DNA of 64,000 bases from [Actinomadura] parvosata subsp. kistnae (GTDB lineage: Bacteria; Actinomycetota; Actinomycetes; Streptosporangiales; Streptosporangiaceae): assembly GCF_900323885.1 (NCBI RefSeq), contig NZ_OOHJ01000018.1, positions 3,459,001-3,523,000 on the forward strand. The letters are read 5' to 3'. This document shows positions 43,902-51,909 of this stretch, one piece after another. Position 1 is the stretch's first letter; each line of letters opens with the position of its first letter. The notes beneath the pieces are model-generated. The model did not search any database and was not told where the DNA came from. It was given only the letters and a program-made list of their open reading frames with translations. The position numbers and the translations under genes are program-made.

Positions 43902-44644
43902 CTCAGGATCCCCTGCTCACCGGACTCGCGGCACTCGCCGCGGAGCCGCCGGAGAGCCTGCTCGACCGGATCGCGGCCCGCTGGGTCCGCGTGCCGGCGC
44001 CCATCGGCGAGCTGACGGTCGCCTACACCGACCACGGCATCGCCTACGTGCACGCCGGCGACGGCTTCACGCAGGCGTTCAGGGAACGCTTCGGCCGCCC
44101 CCTGCTGCCCGCCGCCCGCCCGCCCGCCGGCCTGCTCCCCGCCCTGCGCACCGGCCGCCTGTCCGGCCTCCGGCTCGACCTGCGCGGCCTCAGCGACTTC
44201 CAGCGCGCCGTGCTGGAGGCCACCCGCGCCATCCCGCGAGGCGAGGTCCGCCCCTACTCCTGGATCGCCGCCCGCATCGGCTCCCCCCGGGCCGTACGCG
44301 CCGTCGGCACCGCCCTGGGCCGCAACCCCGTCCCCCTGCTCATCCCCTGCCACCGGGTCACCCGCTCCGACGGCGCCGTAGGCGACTACGTCTTCGGCAC
44401 CACGGCCAAGGAACGCCTCCTGCTCGCCGAAGGCGTGGACCTGGACCGGCTCCGGGGGCTGGCGGGGGAGCGCGTGTTCTACCTGGCCAGCGACACGACC
44501 GGCGTGGTGTGCTTCCCGACCTGCCACAACGCCCGCCGCATCACCCCGGCGCACCGGCACGGCTTCCGCAGCGTGGCCCAGGCCCGCGCAGCCGGCTACC
44601 GCCCCTGCCGCACCTGCCGCCCAGCCGAGGACGTCCCCGCCTAA
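43898..44644 (+). CDS. O6-methylguanine-DNA methyltransferase with C-terminal Ada metal-binding domain
   Basis: The protein has 248 residues. The Ogt/AdaB domain has the suicide site LIPCHRVTRSDGAVGDYVFG and the upstream helix PRAVRAVGTALGRNP. Residues ~190-245 are an Ada A-type zinc domain: FYLASDTTGVVCFPTCHNAR and GYRPCRTCRP give the four Cys. In Ada this zinc domain is N-terminal and joined to an AraC helix-turn-helix; here it is C-terminal with no AraC domain. It would repair O6-methylguanine, and its zinc-site Cys may sense methylphosphotriesters. It overlaps the sigma gene by 4 nt. Confidence 0.93.
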   Translation: MTQDPLLTGLAALAAEPPESLLDRIAARWVRVPAPIGELTVAYTDHGIAYVHAGDGFTQAFRERFGRPLLPAARPPAGLLPALRTGRLSGLRLDLRGLSDFQRAVLEATRAIPRGEVRPYSWIAARIGSPRAVRAVGTALGRNPVPLLIPCHRVTRSDGAVGDYVFGTTAKERLLLAEGVDLDRLRGLAGERVFYLASDTTGVVCFPTCHNARRITPAHRHGFRSVAQARAAGYRPCRTCRPAEDVPA

Positions 44645-44950
44645 CCCCTCCGCACCCCCGATCCCACCTGCCGTCCCCATCCCGCCCATCCTGCGCGCCC
44701 TGCGGCGTGCGCAGCCCTGCCTCCTGGGGCGGCCCTGCCCACCGTGTGCGTGCAGCCGTGCTCCCTGCGCAGCCGTGCTCCCTGCACGGTCCTGCCCTCT
44801 GCACGGCCCTGCCGACGATGCGTGCACAGTCCGGCGCCTCTGTGCCGGGCCCGTCCGGCCCGCACGGCGTCGCGTCCAGCCCCCTGCCCAGCCCCGCCCC
44901 CCCTCGGTCGGTGCGGCCTTGGGACGGCCGTCGTTGTGCGGGCCGCCTCG

Positions 44951-45010
44951 GTCGCCGTACACGTCGCGCCGAGCTCCGCCGCACACCGTCCCGCCGACCC
45001 GGCGCCGGTT
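44951..45010 (-). repeat. Inverted copy of the dispersed intergenic repeat
   Basis: The reverse complement matches the repeat copy starting at 62341 at 53 of 60 positions by eye (AACCGGCGCCGGGTCGGCGG start). Weaker similarity continues to ~44925. It lies in the 400-nt stretch 44645-45044, which holds no credible gene: its frames are Cys/Pro-rich and it has short direct repeats such as GCCGTGCTCCCTGC. Confidence 0.75.
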
Positions 45011-45044
45011 GGAGGGGCGTGAGATGGGCGGGGCGGCGCGGCGC

Positions 45045-45100
45045 GCTACCGCCCGTGCCGTGCCTGCCGCCCAGCCCTGGAGGACATTCCCGCGTGGCTC
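45045..45100 (+). pseudogene. Remnant of a second Ada-type zinc domain
   Basis: Bases 45045-45076 match 44595-44626 of the methyltransferase gene at 29 of 32 positions. The frame reads RYRPCRACRPALEDIPAWLR, the end of an Ada metal-binding domain with a better-conserved tail than the intact gene. No start or catalytic domain remains. It lies directly beyond the intergenic repeat. Confidence 0.75.
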
Positions 45101-45650
45101 AGATGGGTTTGGTCGGGTAGCGCATGAGGAGGGTGGCGCGGACGACGTCGGGGCCGTGGGCGCGGTAGCCGTGGGGCACGTCCGACACCCACGAGATATG
45201 GTCGCCGGGGCCCGCCGTCAGGGGCTCGTCGATGGGGCCGGCGCTGAGGGTGCCGGTGAAGACCGTGACGTGCTCGCTGACGCCCTCGTGGTGCGCGGGT
45301 GAGGTCTGGGTGAGCCCCGGCGGGATGCGGACGCGGTAGAGCTCGTACGTGACCCGGTCGTCCTCGAACACCTCGAGCAGCTCGGCCTCGATCGCGGTGC
45401 CGCGCATGATCTGCGGCTCGGGCGGCGCGTCGAGGATGGCCCCGATCGGAACGCCGAGCTGCGCGGTGATCGCCCAGAGCGTCTCCAGGGTGGGGTTGCG
45501 GGTGCCGGTCTCGACGCCGGACAGCGTGGCCTTGCCGATGCCGGCGCGTTTGGCGAGCTCGGAGAGCGAGACCCCGCGCGCCTGCCGCAGCCGCCGCAAC
45601 CGATCGCCTACCACGCGCGGATCGGTGTCGAGTGCGGGCTGCGGGTCCAT
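45099..45650 (-). CDS. XRE-type HTH regulator with cupin sensor domain
   Basis: The protein has 183 residues. The N-terminal helix-turn-helix is VSLSELAKRAGIGKATLSGV. A linker leads to a C-terminal cupin barrel (HHEGVSEHVTVFTGTLSAGP, GDHISWVSDVPHGYRA). These regulators bind a small ligand or metal in the cupin and usually control a nearby transporter or catabolic gene. ATG 45650 gives the standard length. It is divergent from the 45783 membrane-protein gene and may control it. Confidence 0.93.
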   Translation of the reverse strand: MDPQPALDTDPRVVGDRLRRLRQARGVSLSELAKRAGIGKATLSGVETGTRNPTLETLWAITAQLGVPIGAILDAPPEPQIMRGTAIEAELLEVFEDDRVTYELYRVRIPPGLTQTSPAHHEGVSEHVTVFTGTLSAGPIDEPLTAGPGDHISWVSDVPHGYRAHGPDVVRATLLMRYPTKPI

Positions 45651-45782
45651 ACAGTCATATTGCCGCACATTCGTCCAGCCTGTGGGCCGCGTTAGCCGCC
45701 TGTTCATGATCGATCTGCGGAGAGTAGCGCTTTTGGCATGGTGCTGCTGCGCTCCACGGGACAGACCGCTACGATTCCACAG

Positions 45783-47084
45783 ATGTCCGGATCGACAGGT
45801 GTGACGGCACCCCCGCGACCTGGGCCTACGCCGGCTCAGCAGATGCCGTCCCCGTACTCGCTGCCCCTGCACGCCCTCCGACTGGCGGGCAAGTGCGCCA
45901 TGCCGCTGATCCTGTGGTTCTCGGCGGGGGAGCTGGCGCGGTTCGTCCTGATGTATGCCGCCACCGAAGTGGCCTACGGCGACGCGCGGCAGGTCCGCCT
46001 GGTCATCGTGATGACGCTGCTCACGATCATCGTGCTGGCGTCGCTGACGGTCACCACCGGCATGCTCTACAGCCTGCGCGGCGCGCTGTGGGAGATGCGC
46101 GCCAGAGCCGGTGACGGGGTGGCGGACGAGCGCTTCTTCAGGGCGCTCGACCGGGTCGCCCCGGCGTTCGCGGTGCTCTACCTGGCCTGGGGGTTCCAGA
46201 ACGCGGACGCCAGAGAAGTCATCCAGATGGACTACTTCCACAACTTGCAGGAAGGGCTGAACGACTCGTTCTTCGGCGAGGGCAACCTCGTCGGCCGGGG
46301 GCTCATCGACCTCGACTGGCGGGTGTCCATCGGGGCGATGGCCGTCACGTTCGTGCTGAAGCTGCTGTTCGCCAAGCTCGTGGAGCAGGGCAAGGGGAAG
46401 TTCGCCGGCTTCGGCGCGGCCTTCTCCGAGTTCGCCTTCGTCTTCTACGGCCTCAACGGCACCGTCGCCATCGCCGACGCGCGCTCGGAGTGGATGGACC
46501 ACCGCACGGTGGTGGCCGGCACGAAGGAGGCCTGGCAGGAGGCGCAGGAGCACCTGCCGGCCTGGAAGGCGATCACCGACGCGTTCGGCGACTTCTGGCC
46601 GCTGTTCCTCGACGCGGTCGCGGTGCCGCTGGCCTGGCTCACCGTGGCGATGCTGGTGTTCGGCGCCTACTCCGACGAGACCCGCGCCCTCGTCAAGGGC
46701 ACCCGCCTGGAGCGCGGGGTCGACCGGCTGGAAAGCTCCCACGATCTGACGCAGAAGTCGTTCAACCAGGTGACGGGCGGGTTCCGGGACCGCTGGCTGC
46801 CGCTGGCCAACTCGCTGCGCATGATCGTCAACGCCGGGCTGCCGCTGTTCGGCATGATGTGCCTGTGTTACGTGGCGCTCGACGTGGGCGGCCAGCTCGC
46901 CGACCGCTGGGTGCGGACGCTGATCGGCTCCCGCACGGAGTGGGAGTGGGTGATTCAGGGGCCGCCCCTGTTCTTCCTGCACGAGCTGGTCGTGACCGTG
47001 CTCACCATGGCGCTGCTGGCGGCCACGTACGACATCGCGGCCACCAGGGCCCGGCTCAGCGGCCGGCCGCTCACCGACGTGTGA
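45783..47084 (+). CDS. Polytopic membrane protein of unknown function
   Basis: The protein has 433 residues. About six hydrophobic segments are seen: ~40-60, ~75-97, ~185-215 region, ~285-305, ~365-385 and ~405-425 (LVIVMTLLTIIVLASLTV; WLTVAMLVFGAYSD). The loop ~120-180 is hydrophilic. No family recognised. Its 3' end overlaps the convergent 47071-48414 gene by 14 nt. It opens a 9-kb membrane-linked group ending with a HerA-type ATPase. Confidence 0.85.
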   Translation: MSGSTGVTAPPRPGPTPAQQMPSPYSLPLHALRLAGKCAMPLILWFSAGELARFVLMYAATEVAYGDARQVRLVIVMTLLTIIVLASLTVTTGMLYSLRGALWEMRARAGDGVADERFFRALDRVAPAFAVLYLAWGFQNADAREVIQMDYFHNLQEGLNDSFFGEGNLVGRGLIDLDWRVSIGAMAVTFVLKLLFAKLVEQGKGKFAGFGAAFSEFAFVFYGLNGTVAIADARSEWMDHRTVVAGTKEAWQEAQEHLPAWKAITDAFGDFWPLFLDAVAVPLAWLTVAMLVFGAYSDETRALVKGTRLERGVDRLESSHDLTQKSFNQVTGGFRDRWLPLANSLRMIVNAGLPLFGMMCLCYVALDVGGQLADRWVRTLIGSRTEWEWVIQGPPLFFLHELVVTVLTMALLAATYDIAATRARLSGRPLTDV

Positions 47085-48414
47085 ACCGCAGGACCTCGAT
47101 GTCCTTGGGCATCTTCTCGATGGCCGCGCGGTTGAAGATGTCCTCCGTCGGGGTGTCGGAGCGGTAGTTGCTCGGCCGGAACGACAGCTCCACCTCGTCC
47201 GCCACCGCGGTGGGCACGATGGCGCCCGCCGGGATCTCGTACGTCTTGCCCACCTCCATGCGGTCCGTGGGCCGTTCGACGGTGGTCGCGACCTCCACCA
47301 CCCAGGTACGGCCGGCGCGGTCCGTGAGCCGCAGGTCGGCCGGGAGGGCGGTCATGGTGGCGCTGGCCTCGTCGACGACCTTCTTCGTGATGTCCACCTG
47401 CATCCAGGTCACCTCGGGGCCGTAGCCGCCGTTGTCCTTCGGGGCCGGCTCCATGCGCTTGACGGAGCCCGTCCACTCGACGCCGTTGACCTGGGCGGCC
47501 TGGCCGGGGGCGACCCTGATCTCCTTGGTCTCCTTCGTCGTCTGCACCTCGTAGAAGCCGTAGCCGTCGTAGACCTGGGCCCCTGTGATCAGCAGCGACA
47601 CCGCGACGGCGCCCACCGCGATCAGGACCTTGCGCCCTCGTCGCGGCTTGCCGGGCGCGGGTTGGGCCGCGTCCGGTTGCCCGGCGTCCGCCGGCTGTCC
47701 AGGGTCGGCCGGGTGCTGGGAGGCTGCCGCCGGCGGTGGGATCGCGGGCCGTGCGGCCGGGGCGGGGACGGTCTGCTCGGGGTCCTCCGGGTGCGGCGTG
47801 GGGGGCATGATGCCGTGCGCGGCCCGATGTGCCTGGTAGAGGGGCGCGGGAGGCCGTACGGCGGGCATGGGCTGGGTGGCGGCGCCGATGGGATGCTCGC
47901 CCTTGGGGGCGGGAGGCCAGACCTGCTGGTCGGACGGAGCCTGCCGCCCCTGCCCCAGCGGACGGCCGGAGGGTGGCTGAGGGCCGTATCCGGGCACGCC
48001 GGGCCCACCGGCCTGGTCCTGGGACGGCGGCTGCCCCTGCGGCGCGGCGTGCCTGCGTGCCGGCCGCTGCCGCAGCGGCGCACCCTGCGCGTGCCGCCCC
48101 GGCTGCCCGGGCGACGGCTCGCCCTGGGGCGGCCCGGCTTGCGCCGACGGCCCCGCTTGCGCCGGATCGGCTCCCCAAGGAGCGGCGTGAGCCGGACCCG
48201 AGTGAGCCGGACCCGCGTGGGGCGGGGGGACGGGGTGTGGGGTGGGAGGGTAGGCGCCCAGGCCGGGCGGCGGTTGCGGGCTGGGCGGAGGTTGGCGCAG
48301 GTCCGACGGTTCCTGCGGGTCGGATGGCTGCGGTACGGGCGGCGGCGCCGGTTGCTCGTCGCGCCGGCTCTCGTTCCGGGGAGCGAACCAGTCGCGCTCG
48401 TCGTGCGAACTCAT
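47071..48414 (-). CDS. Proline-rich single-pass membrane protein with beta ectodomain
   Basis: The protein has 447 residues. About 230 N-terminal residues are Pro/Gln/Gly-rich and probably disordered in the cytosol. A TM helix follows (VLIAVGAVAVSLLITGAQVY), then a ~170-residue ectodomain (VNGVEWTGSVKRMEP, VTWMQVDITKKVVDE) of DUF4352/Ig-like character. It is last of three related genes; the gap to the gene before is 7 nt. Function unknown; cytosolic tail plus ectodomain suggests assembly or signalling at the membrane. Confidence 0.85.
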   Translation of the reverse strand: MSSHDERDWFAPRNESRRDEQPAPPPVPQPSDPQEPSDLRQPPPSPQPPPGLGAYPPTPHPVPPPHAGPAHSGPAHAAPWGADPAQAGPSAQAGPPQGEPSPGQPGRHAQGAPLRQRPARRHAAPQGQPPSQDQAGGPGVPGYGPQPPSGRPLGQGRQAPSDQQVWPPAPKGEHPIGAATQPMPAVRPPAPLYQAHRAAHGIMPPTPHPEDPEQTVPAPAARPAIPPPAAASQHPADPGQPADAGQPDAAQPAPGKPRRGRKVLIAVGAVAVSLLITGAQVYDGYGFYEVQTTKETKEIRVAPGQAAQVNGVEWTGSVKRMEPAPKDNGGYGPEVTWMQVDITKKVVDEASATMTALPADLRLTDRAGRTWVVEVATTVERPTDRMEVGKTYEIPAGAIVPTAVADEVELSFRPSNYRSDTPTEDIFNRAAIEKMPKDIEVLRFTRR

Positions 48415-48421
48415 GCTGCGA

Positions 48422-49066
48422 TCACTTCTTGTCGGTCGAGTAGACGTTCTGCGGCGCGGCGGCCAGCTTCTTGGCGGCCTCCTCGTCGAGGCCGAGGTCG
48501 ATCTCGACCGAGGGCTGGTAGGACTCCACGATGAAGGTGGCCGGCAGGCCGAACGTGACGCTCGCGCCGGGCAGTGCCGAGGCCGGCACCTCGAAGAAGT
48601 ACCGGCCGCTGGTCCAGATGTCCGGCTGCACCCACTTCTGCTGGAGTGTCACGGTGGACGGCACCCGGTCCGTGGCGTCGAACTTCTTGCCGTCGGCGGT
48701 CTCCAGCACCGGCTGCCCGAGGTGGTAGGGCTTGACGGCGGACTTGGCCTTGACGGTGAGGATGAGGAAGAGCTCGTCGGTTTCGACGGTGGTGGTGCTG
48801 CTCTGGATCGCCTTGGCGGTGGTGAGGGATTCGAGCCGCAGGCTGAAGCGCCGCGCGTCGACGGCCTCGCCCTTGTCGCCGGTGTAGACGAGCGCGTCGC
48901 TGAACTCGTTGTCGGTCATGTGGTGGGACTGCACCCACACGGCGGCGGCGATCAGGAGCACGCCGGCGACCGCGCCGAGCGCTCTGGCTCCGCCGCTCTG
49001 GCGGCGCCGTTCGCGTCTCTCGCGGCGGGACGGCACGACGGCGGGCGCCTGCTCTGTTGCGGTCAC
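48422..49066 (-). CDS. Single-pass membrane protein with beta ectodomain
   Basis: The protein has 214 residues: a short basic cytosolic start (RRERRERRRQSGG), TM helix (GAVAGVLLIAAAVWVQS) and a beta-rich ectodomain (ARRFSLRLESLTTAK, LFLILTVKAKSA, SYQPSVEIDL). It shares size and topology with both neighbours. ATG overlaps the previous stop by 4 nt (49063-49066). Function unknown. Confidence 0.85.
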   Translation of the reverse strand: MTATEQAPAVVPSRRERRERRRQSGGARALGAVAGVLLIAAAVWVQSHHMTDNEFSDALVYTGDKGEAVDARRFSLRLESLTTAKAIQSSTTTVETDELFLILTVKAKSAVKPYHLGQPVLETADGKKFDATDRVPSTVTLQQKWVQPDIWTSGRYFFEVPASALPGASVTFGLPATFIVESYQPSVEIDLGLDEEAAKKLAAAPQNVYSTDKK

Positions 49067-49725
49067 GTCGTGTCACCCTTCTTGACCGGCAGGACCACCC
49101 GGGCCTTGATCTCGGGCAGGAATCCCTTGCCGGCCTCCTTGCTCTCCAGCCCCCAGTGCGGGACGGCGGCGACGGGATCTTCGGAGTACTCGAAGGCGCC
49201 CACGTCGAGAGTGATCTTGTCCGGGGGCTGCTGGCCCTCTTTCAGCGTGTACCGGACGATCACCTGGCGGGTGACCCCGGGGTGCAGTTGCCGGCTCTCG
49301 CCCCCCTTGACCCGGACGAAGCTGAACGGCCCCGCGTCCTCGGGGAACGCCGGGGAGATCTTGACGAGGGAGCCGGCGAAGTCGGCGGCCTGGTAGGCGA
49401 GCTCGATCTTGGCGGGCGGGTTCCCCACCCCGGAGGTCTCGTCGCTGGTGTTGGTGACGTCGAAGACCAGCTCCAGGAACCGCTTGTCCTCGGCGAAGTC
49501 GGAGTCGGCGCGCTCCACCGTCACGCGCGACTCGACGAACTTGGTGGTGTAGCGGCCCTGGTCGAGCACCGCGCCCGGCCCGAGCGTCTCCGGCTCCTCC
49601 GGGGCCTCGTTCAGACCGCCCAGCAGCGCGGTGATGCCGACGACCGTGATGGCCACCAGGGCGATCGCCGGGACGGCTACCGGGCGTCTGGGCTTGTCAG
49701 TGCTGCCGCCGGAGGGTTCCGTCAT
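49063..49725 (-). CDS. Single-pass membrane protein with Ig-like ectodomain
   Basis: The protein has 220 residues. TM helix VPAIALVAITVVGITALLGG near the N-terminus; the ectodomain includes FLELVFDVTNTSDETSG and VIVRYTLKEG, a pattern of DUF4352-like beta sandwiches. First of three coupled genes, divergent from the 49868 gene, so their promoters share ~140 nt. Function unknown. Confidence 0.85.
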   Translation of the reverse strand: MTEPSGGSTDKPRRPVAVPAIALVAITVVGITALLGGLNEAPEEPETLGPGAVLDQGRYTTKFVESRVTVERADSDFAEDKRFLELVFDVTNTSDETSGVGNPPAKIELAYQAADFAGSLVKISPAFPEDAGPFSFVRVKGGESRQLHPGVTRQVIVRYTLKEGQQPPDKITLDVGAFEYSEDPVAAVPHWGLESKEAGKGFLPEIKARVVLPVKKGDTT

Positions 49726-49867
49726 GGGTACGAATGGTAATAGGTCTCGCTTGTCCCATCTGCCGCAATGCTCCCATCGGACCGGTCGAAATTGCCGAGA
49801 ACCCTGCCGCTATAGCGGTTGTAGCTCATACGCTGTCACGGAGCGGAAGGGCTGACCCCTACTCCTC

Positions 49868-51838
49868 ATGACATATCGGCGGCCGGAGGGTCACGTGACG
49901 GACGTGCATCCCGAGCATGCCCAGCTCCAGGCGGACCGCATCTACCTGGGCTGGCAGTACATCCTGCTGCACCCCGACCCCGGCCCGCCGCCCAAGCGTC
50001 CCTCGCCCGTCGAGGAGGAGCCCCCGGAGGGGCCCGATCCCGTCCGGCAGGAGCTGCTGCGCCGCGAGCGGCTGCAGGAGGACATGCTCAACCGGCCGGT
50101 ACGGTTCCTGCGCCTGGTCATGCTGGCCCTGACCGTGGTGATCCTCGCCGCCGCCCTGGCCGGTTACCTGGCCTGGCCGTTCGCGCTGGTCGCGCTGGTC
50201 GCCGCGGGCGGCGTGGCGGCGATCCTCAGCTACGCGCTGCTGCAGGGCGACCGGGCCGTCAAGTACCGGGTGCTGGAGCAGCAGGCCAGGGACGAGCGGC
50301 AGCGCAGGGAACGCGACAAGGACCTGTTCCGCGCCCAGGAGGAGCACGCCCAGCGCTACCGGGAGTGGCAGGAGTCGAAGGAGCGCTACGACCGGCAGCT
50401 CACCTGGTACGCGGTGGCCGTACCGGACGAGATCGACCGCATCGACGTGGCGGGCGGCACCTTACCCGGCTGGTCCGCGCTGGTCACGCTGCTGGGCGCC
50501 ACCCGGCTCTACAGCGGCGGGCACCTGACCGTGCTGGACCTGTCGGAGGGCGCGATCGCGAAGGACCTCATCGAGCTGGCCCGCAAGGGCGGCGACGACC
50601 CGCTGGTGTGGGTGCTGCCGGTCGATCTGCCGAAGCTCGACCTGGGCGCCACGCTCAAGCCGGAGGCGTTCGCGGACGTGCTGGCCCACGTGGTGAGCGT
50701 GAGCGAGGAGCAGCGCAGCACCCGCGACCTCAGCTTCGACAACGCGATCCTGGAGCGCGTCCTGGAGGTGCTGGGGGAGAACGCGACGATCAGCCAGGTC
50801 ACCGCCGCGCTGCGGGCGCTGGCGCAGGTGGGCGACCCGCGCGACGACCTGCGGTTCGGGCTGATCACGGCGACGCAGCTCGAACGCATCGGCACGCTGT
50901 TCGGGCGCGGCGTGAGCGACCGGGTGGTGATCGAGCGGGCCTGGGCGCTGGAGTCGCAGCTCCGGAAGCTGGAGACGCTCGGCACCGAGGCCGTGCGGCT
51001 GCCGCCCGCCAGGCTGCGGGTGGTGAGCATGGACCGGCAGGCCGGGGTGTTCGGCAACCGGGTGCTCGGCACGTACGTGGCGACCGCCCTGACCCACATC
51101 CTGCGCCAGTCGCCCTCCTCCGACCGGCCCTGGTACCACACGATCATCGTGGCGGGCGCGGACAAGCTCAGGGGCGACGTGCTCGACCGGCTCATGGACG
51201 CCTGCGAGACCTCCCGGACGGGGCTCGTGCTGACGTACCGGTCGCTGACCCCGACCGTGCGGGAACGGCTCGGCAGGGGGCACGCGGCGGTCGCGTTCAT
51301 GCGGCTCGGCAACGCCGAGGACGCGCGGGTCGCCAGCGAGCACGTCGGCACCGAGCACCGCCTGGAGCTGGCCCAGCTCACCGAGACGATCAGCGAGTCG
51401 CTGCCGGGCCTGGACGGCGGCTACACCTCCACGATCTCCCAGGTCGAGGACGACCGGGAGGAGCACGACGGCGACCGCGCCGACCTGGCCGAGGACATCA
51501 CCGAGTCCACCGAGTGGGGCAGGACCGCCGACAAGATCTCCGAGAAGGAGCGGGTGCTGCAGCGCTCGCGCGAGTTCCTCGTCGAGCCGCACCAGCTCCA
51601 GCAGCTCCCCACGACGTCCGTGATCGTCACGGACGCCACCGCCGACGGCCGCCGGGTCCGCCTCGCCGACGCGAACCCGGCCATCCTCACCTTCCCCAAG
51701 ACCACGCTCGGCGAGCTGGAGGACGTCCGTGAGGCCGTCCTGGCCCTCGACCCCCGGGCCGGCGACGGCAACGGAGAGCCGCCGCCGAACCTCGGGCCAC
51801 CACCGCCACGCCTGGACTGGCGCAAGGGCAGGCAATGA
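49868..51838 (+). CDS. Membrane-anchored, degenerate VirD4/HerA-like protein
   Basis: The protein has 656 residues. A TM hairpin (~75-125) and a charged coiled coil (~125-180; DERQRRERDKDLFRAQEEHA) precede an ATPase-like fold. GGTLPGWSALVTLLGATRL sits where a P-loop would be, with no GKS/T. HLTVLDLSEGAIAKDLIELA follows as in TraG/VirD4 or HerA proteins. The Walker B position reads TIIVAGADKLRGDVLDRLMD, then LVLTYRSLTP. Catalysis looks lost while the fold pattern is kept. The next gene, 71 nt downstream, encodes an intact HerA-type ATPase, so the two may form a complex at the membrane. Confidence 0.78.
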   Translation: MTYRRPEGHVTDVHPEHAQLQADRIYLGWQYILLHPDPGPPPKRPSPVEEEPPEGPDPVRQELLRRERLQEDMLNRPVRFLRLVMLALTVVILAAALAGYLAWPFALVALVAAGGVAAILSYALLQGDRAVKYRVLEQQARDERQRRERDKDLFRAQEEHAQRYREWQESKERYDRQLTWYAVAVPDEIDRIDVAGGTLPGWSALVTLLGATRLYSGGHLTVLDLSEGAIAKDLIELARKGGDDPLVWVLPVDLPKLDLGATLKPEAFADVLAHVVSVSEEQRSTRDLSFDNAILERVLEVLGENATISQVTAALRALAQVGDPRDDLRFGLITATQLERIGTLFGRGVSDRVVIERAWALESQLRKLETLGTEAVRLPPARLRVVSMDRQAGVFGNRVLGTYVATALTHILRQSPSSDRPWYHTIIVAGADKLRGDVLDRLMDACETSRTGLVLTYRSLTPTVRERLGRGHAAVAFMRLGNAEDARVASEHVGTEHRLELAQLTETISESLPGLDGGYTSTISQVEDDREEHDGDRADLAEDITESTEWGRTADKISEKERVLQRSREFLVEPHQLQQLPTTSVIVTDATADGRRVRLADANPAILTFPKTTLGELEDVREAVLALDPRAGDGNGEPPPNLGPPPPRLDWRKGRQ

Positions 51839-51909
51839 CATGGTCAATGTCAACGTGACGAGCTGACGGTTGGCGGAATTTAACAAAGAACCGTCTGTGG
51901 GGGATTGAA

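Noticed and set aside
44645..45044. Cys/Pro-rich frames after the Ada-like gene as a small secreted protein
   Set aside because: No signal peptide or ribosome site; the stretch contains an inverted non-coding repeat and short direct repeats.
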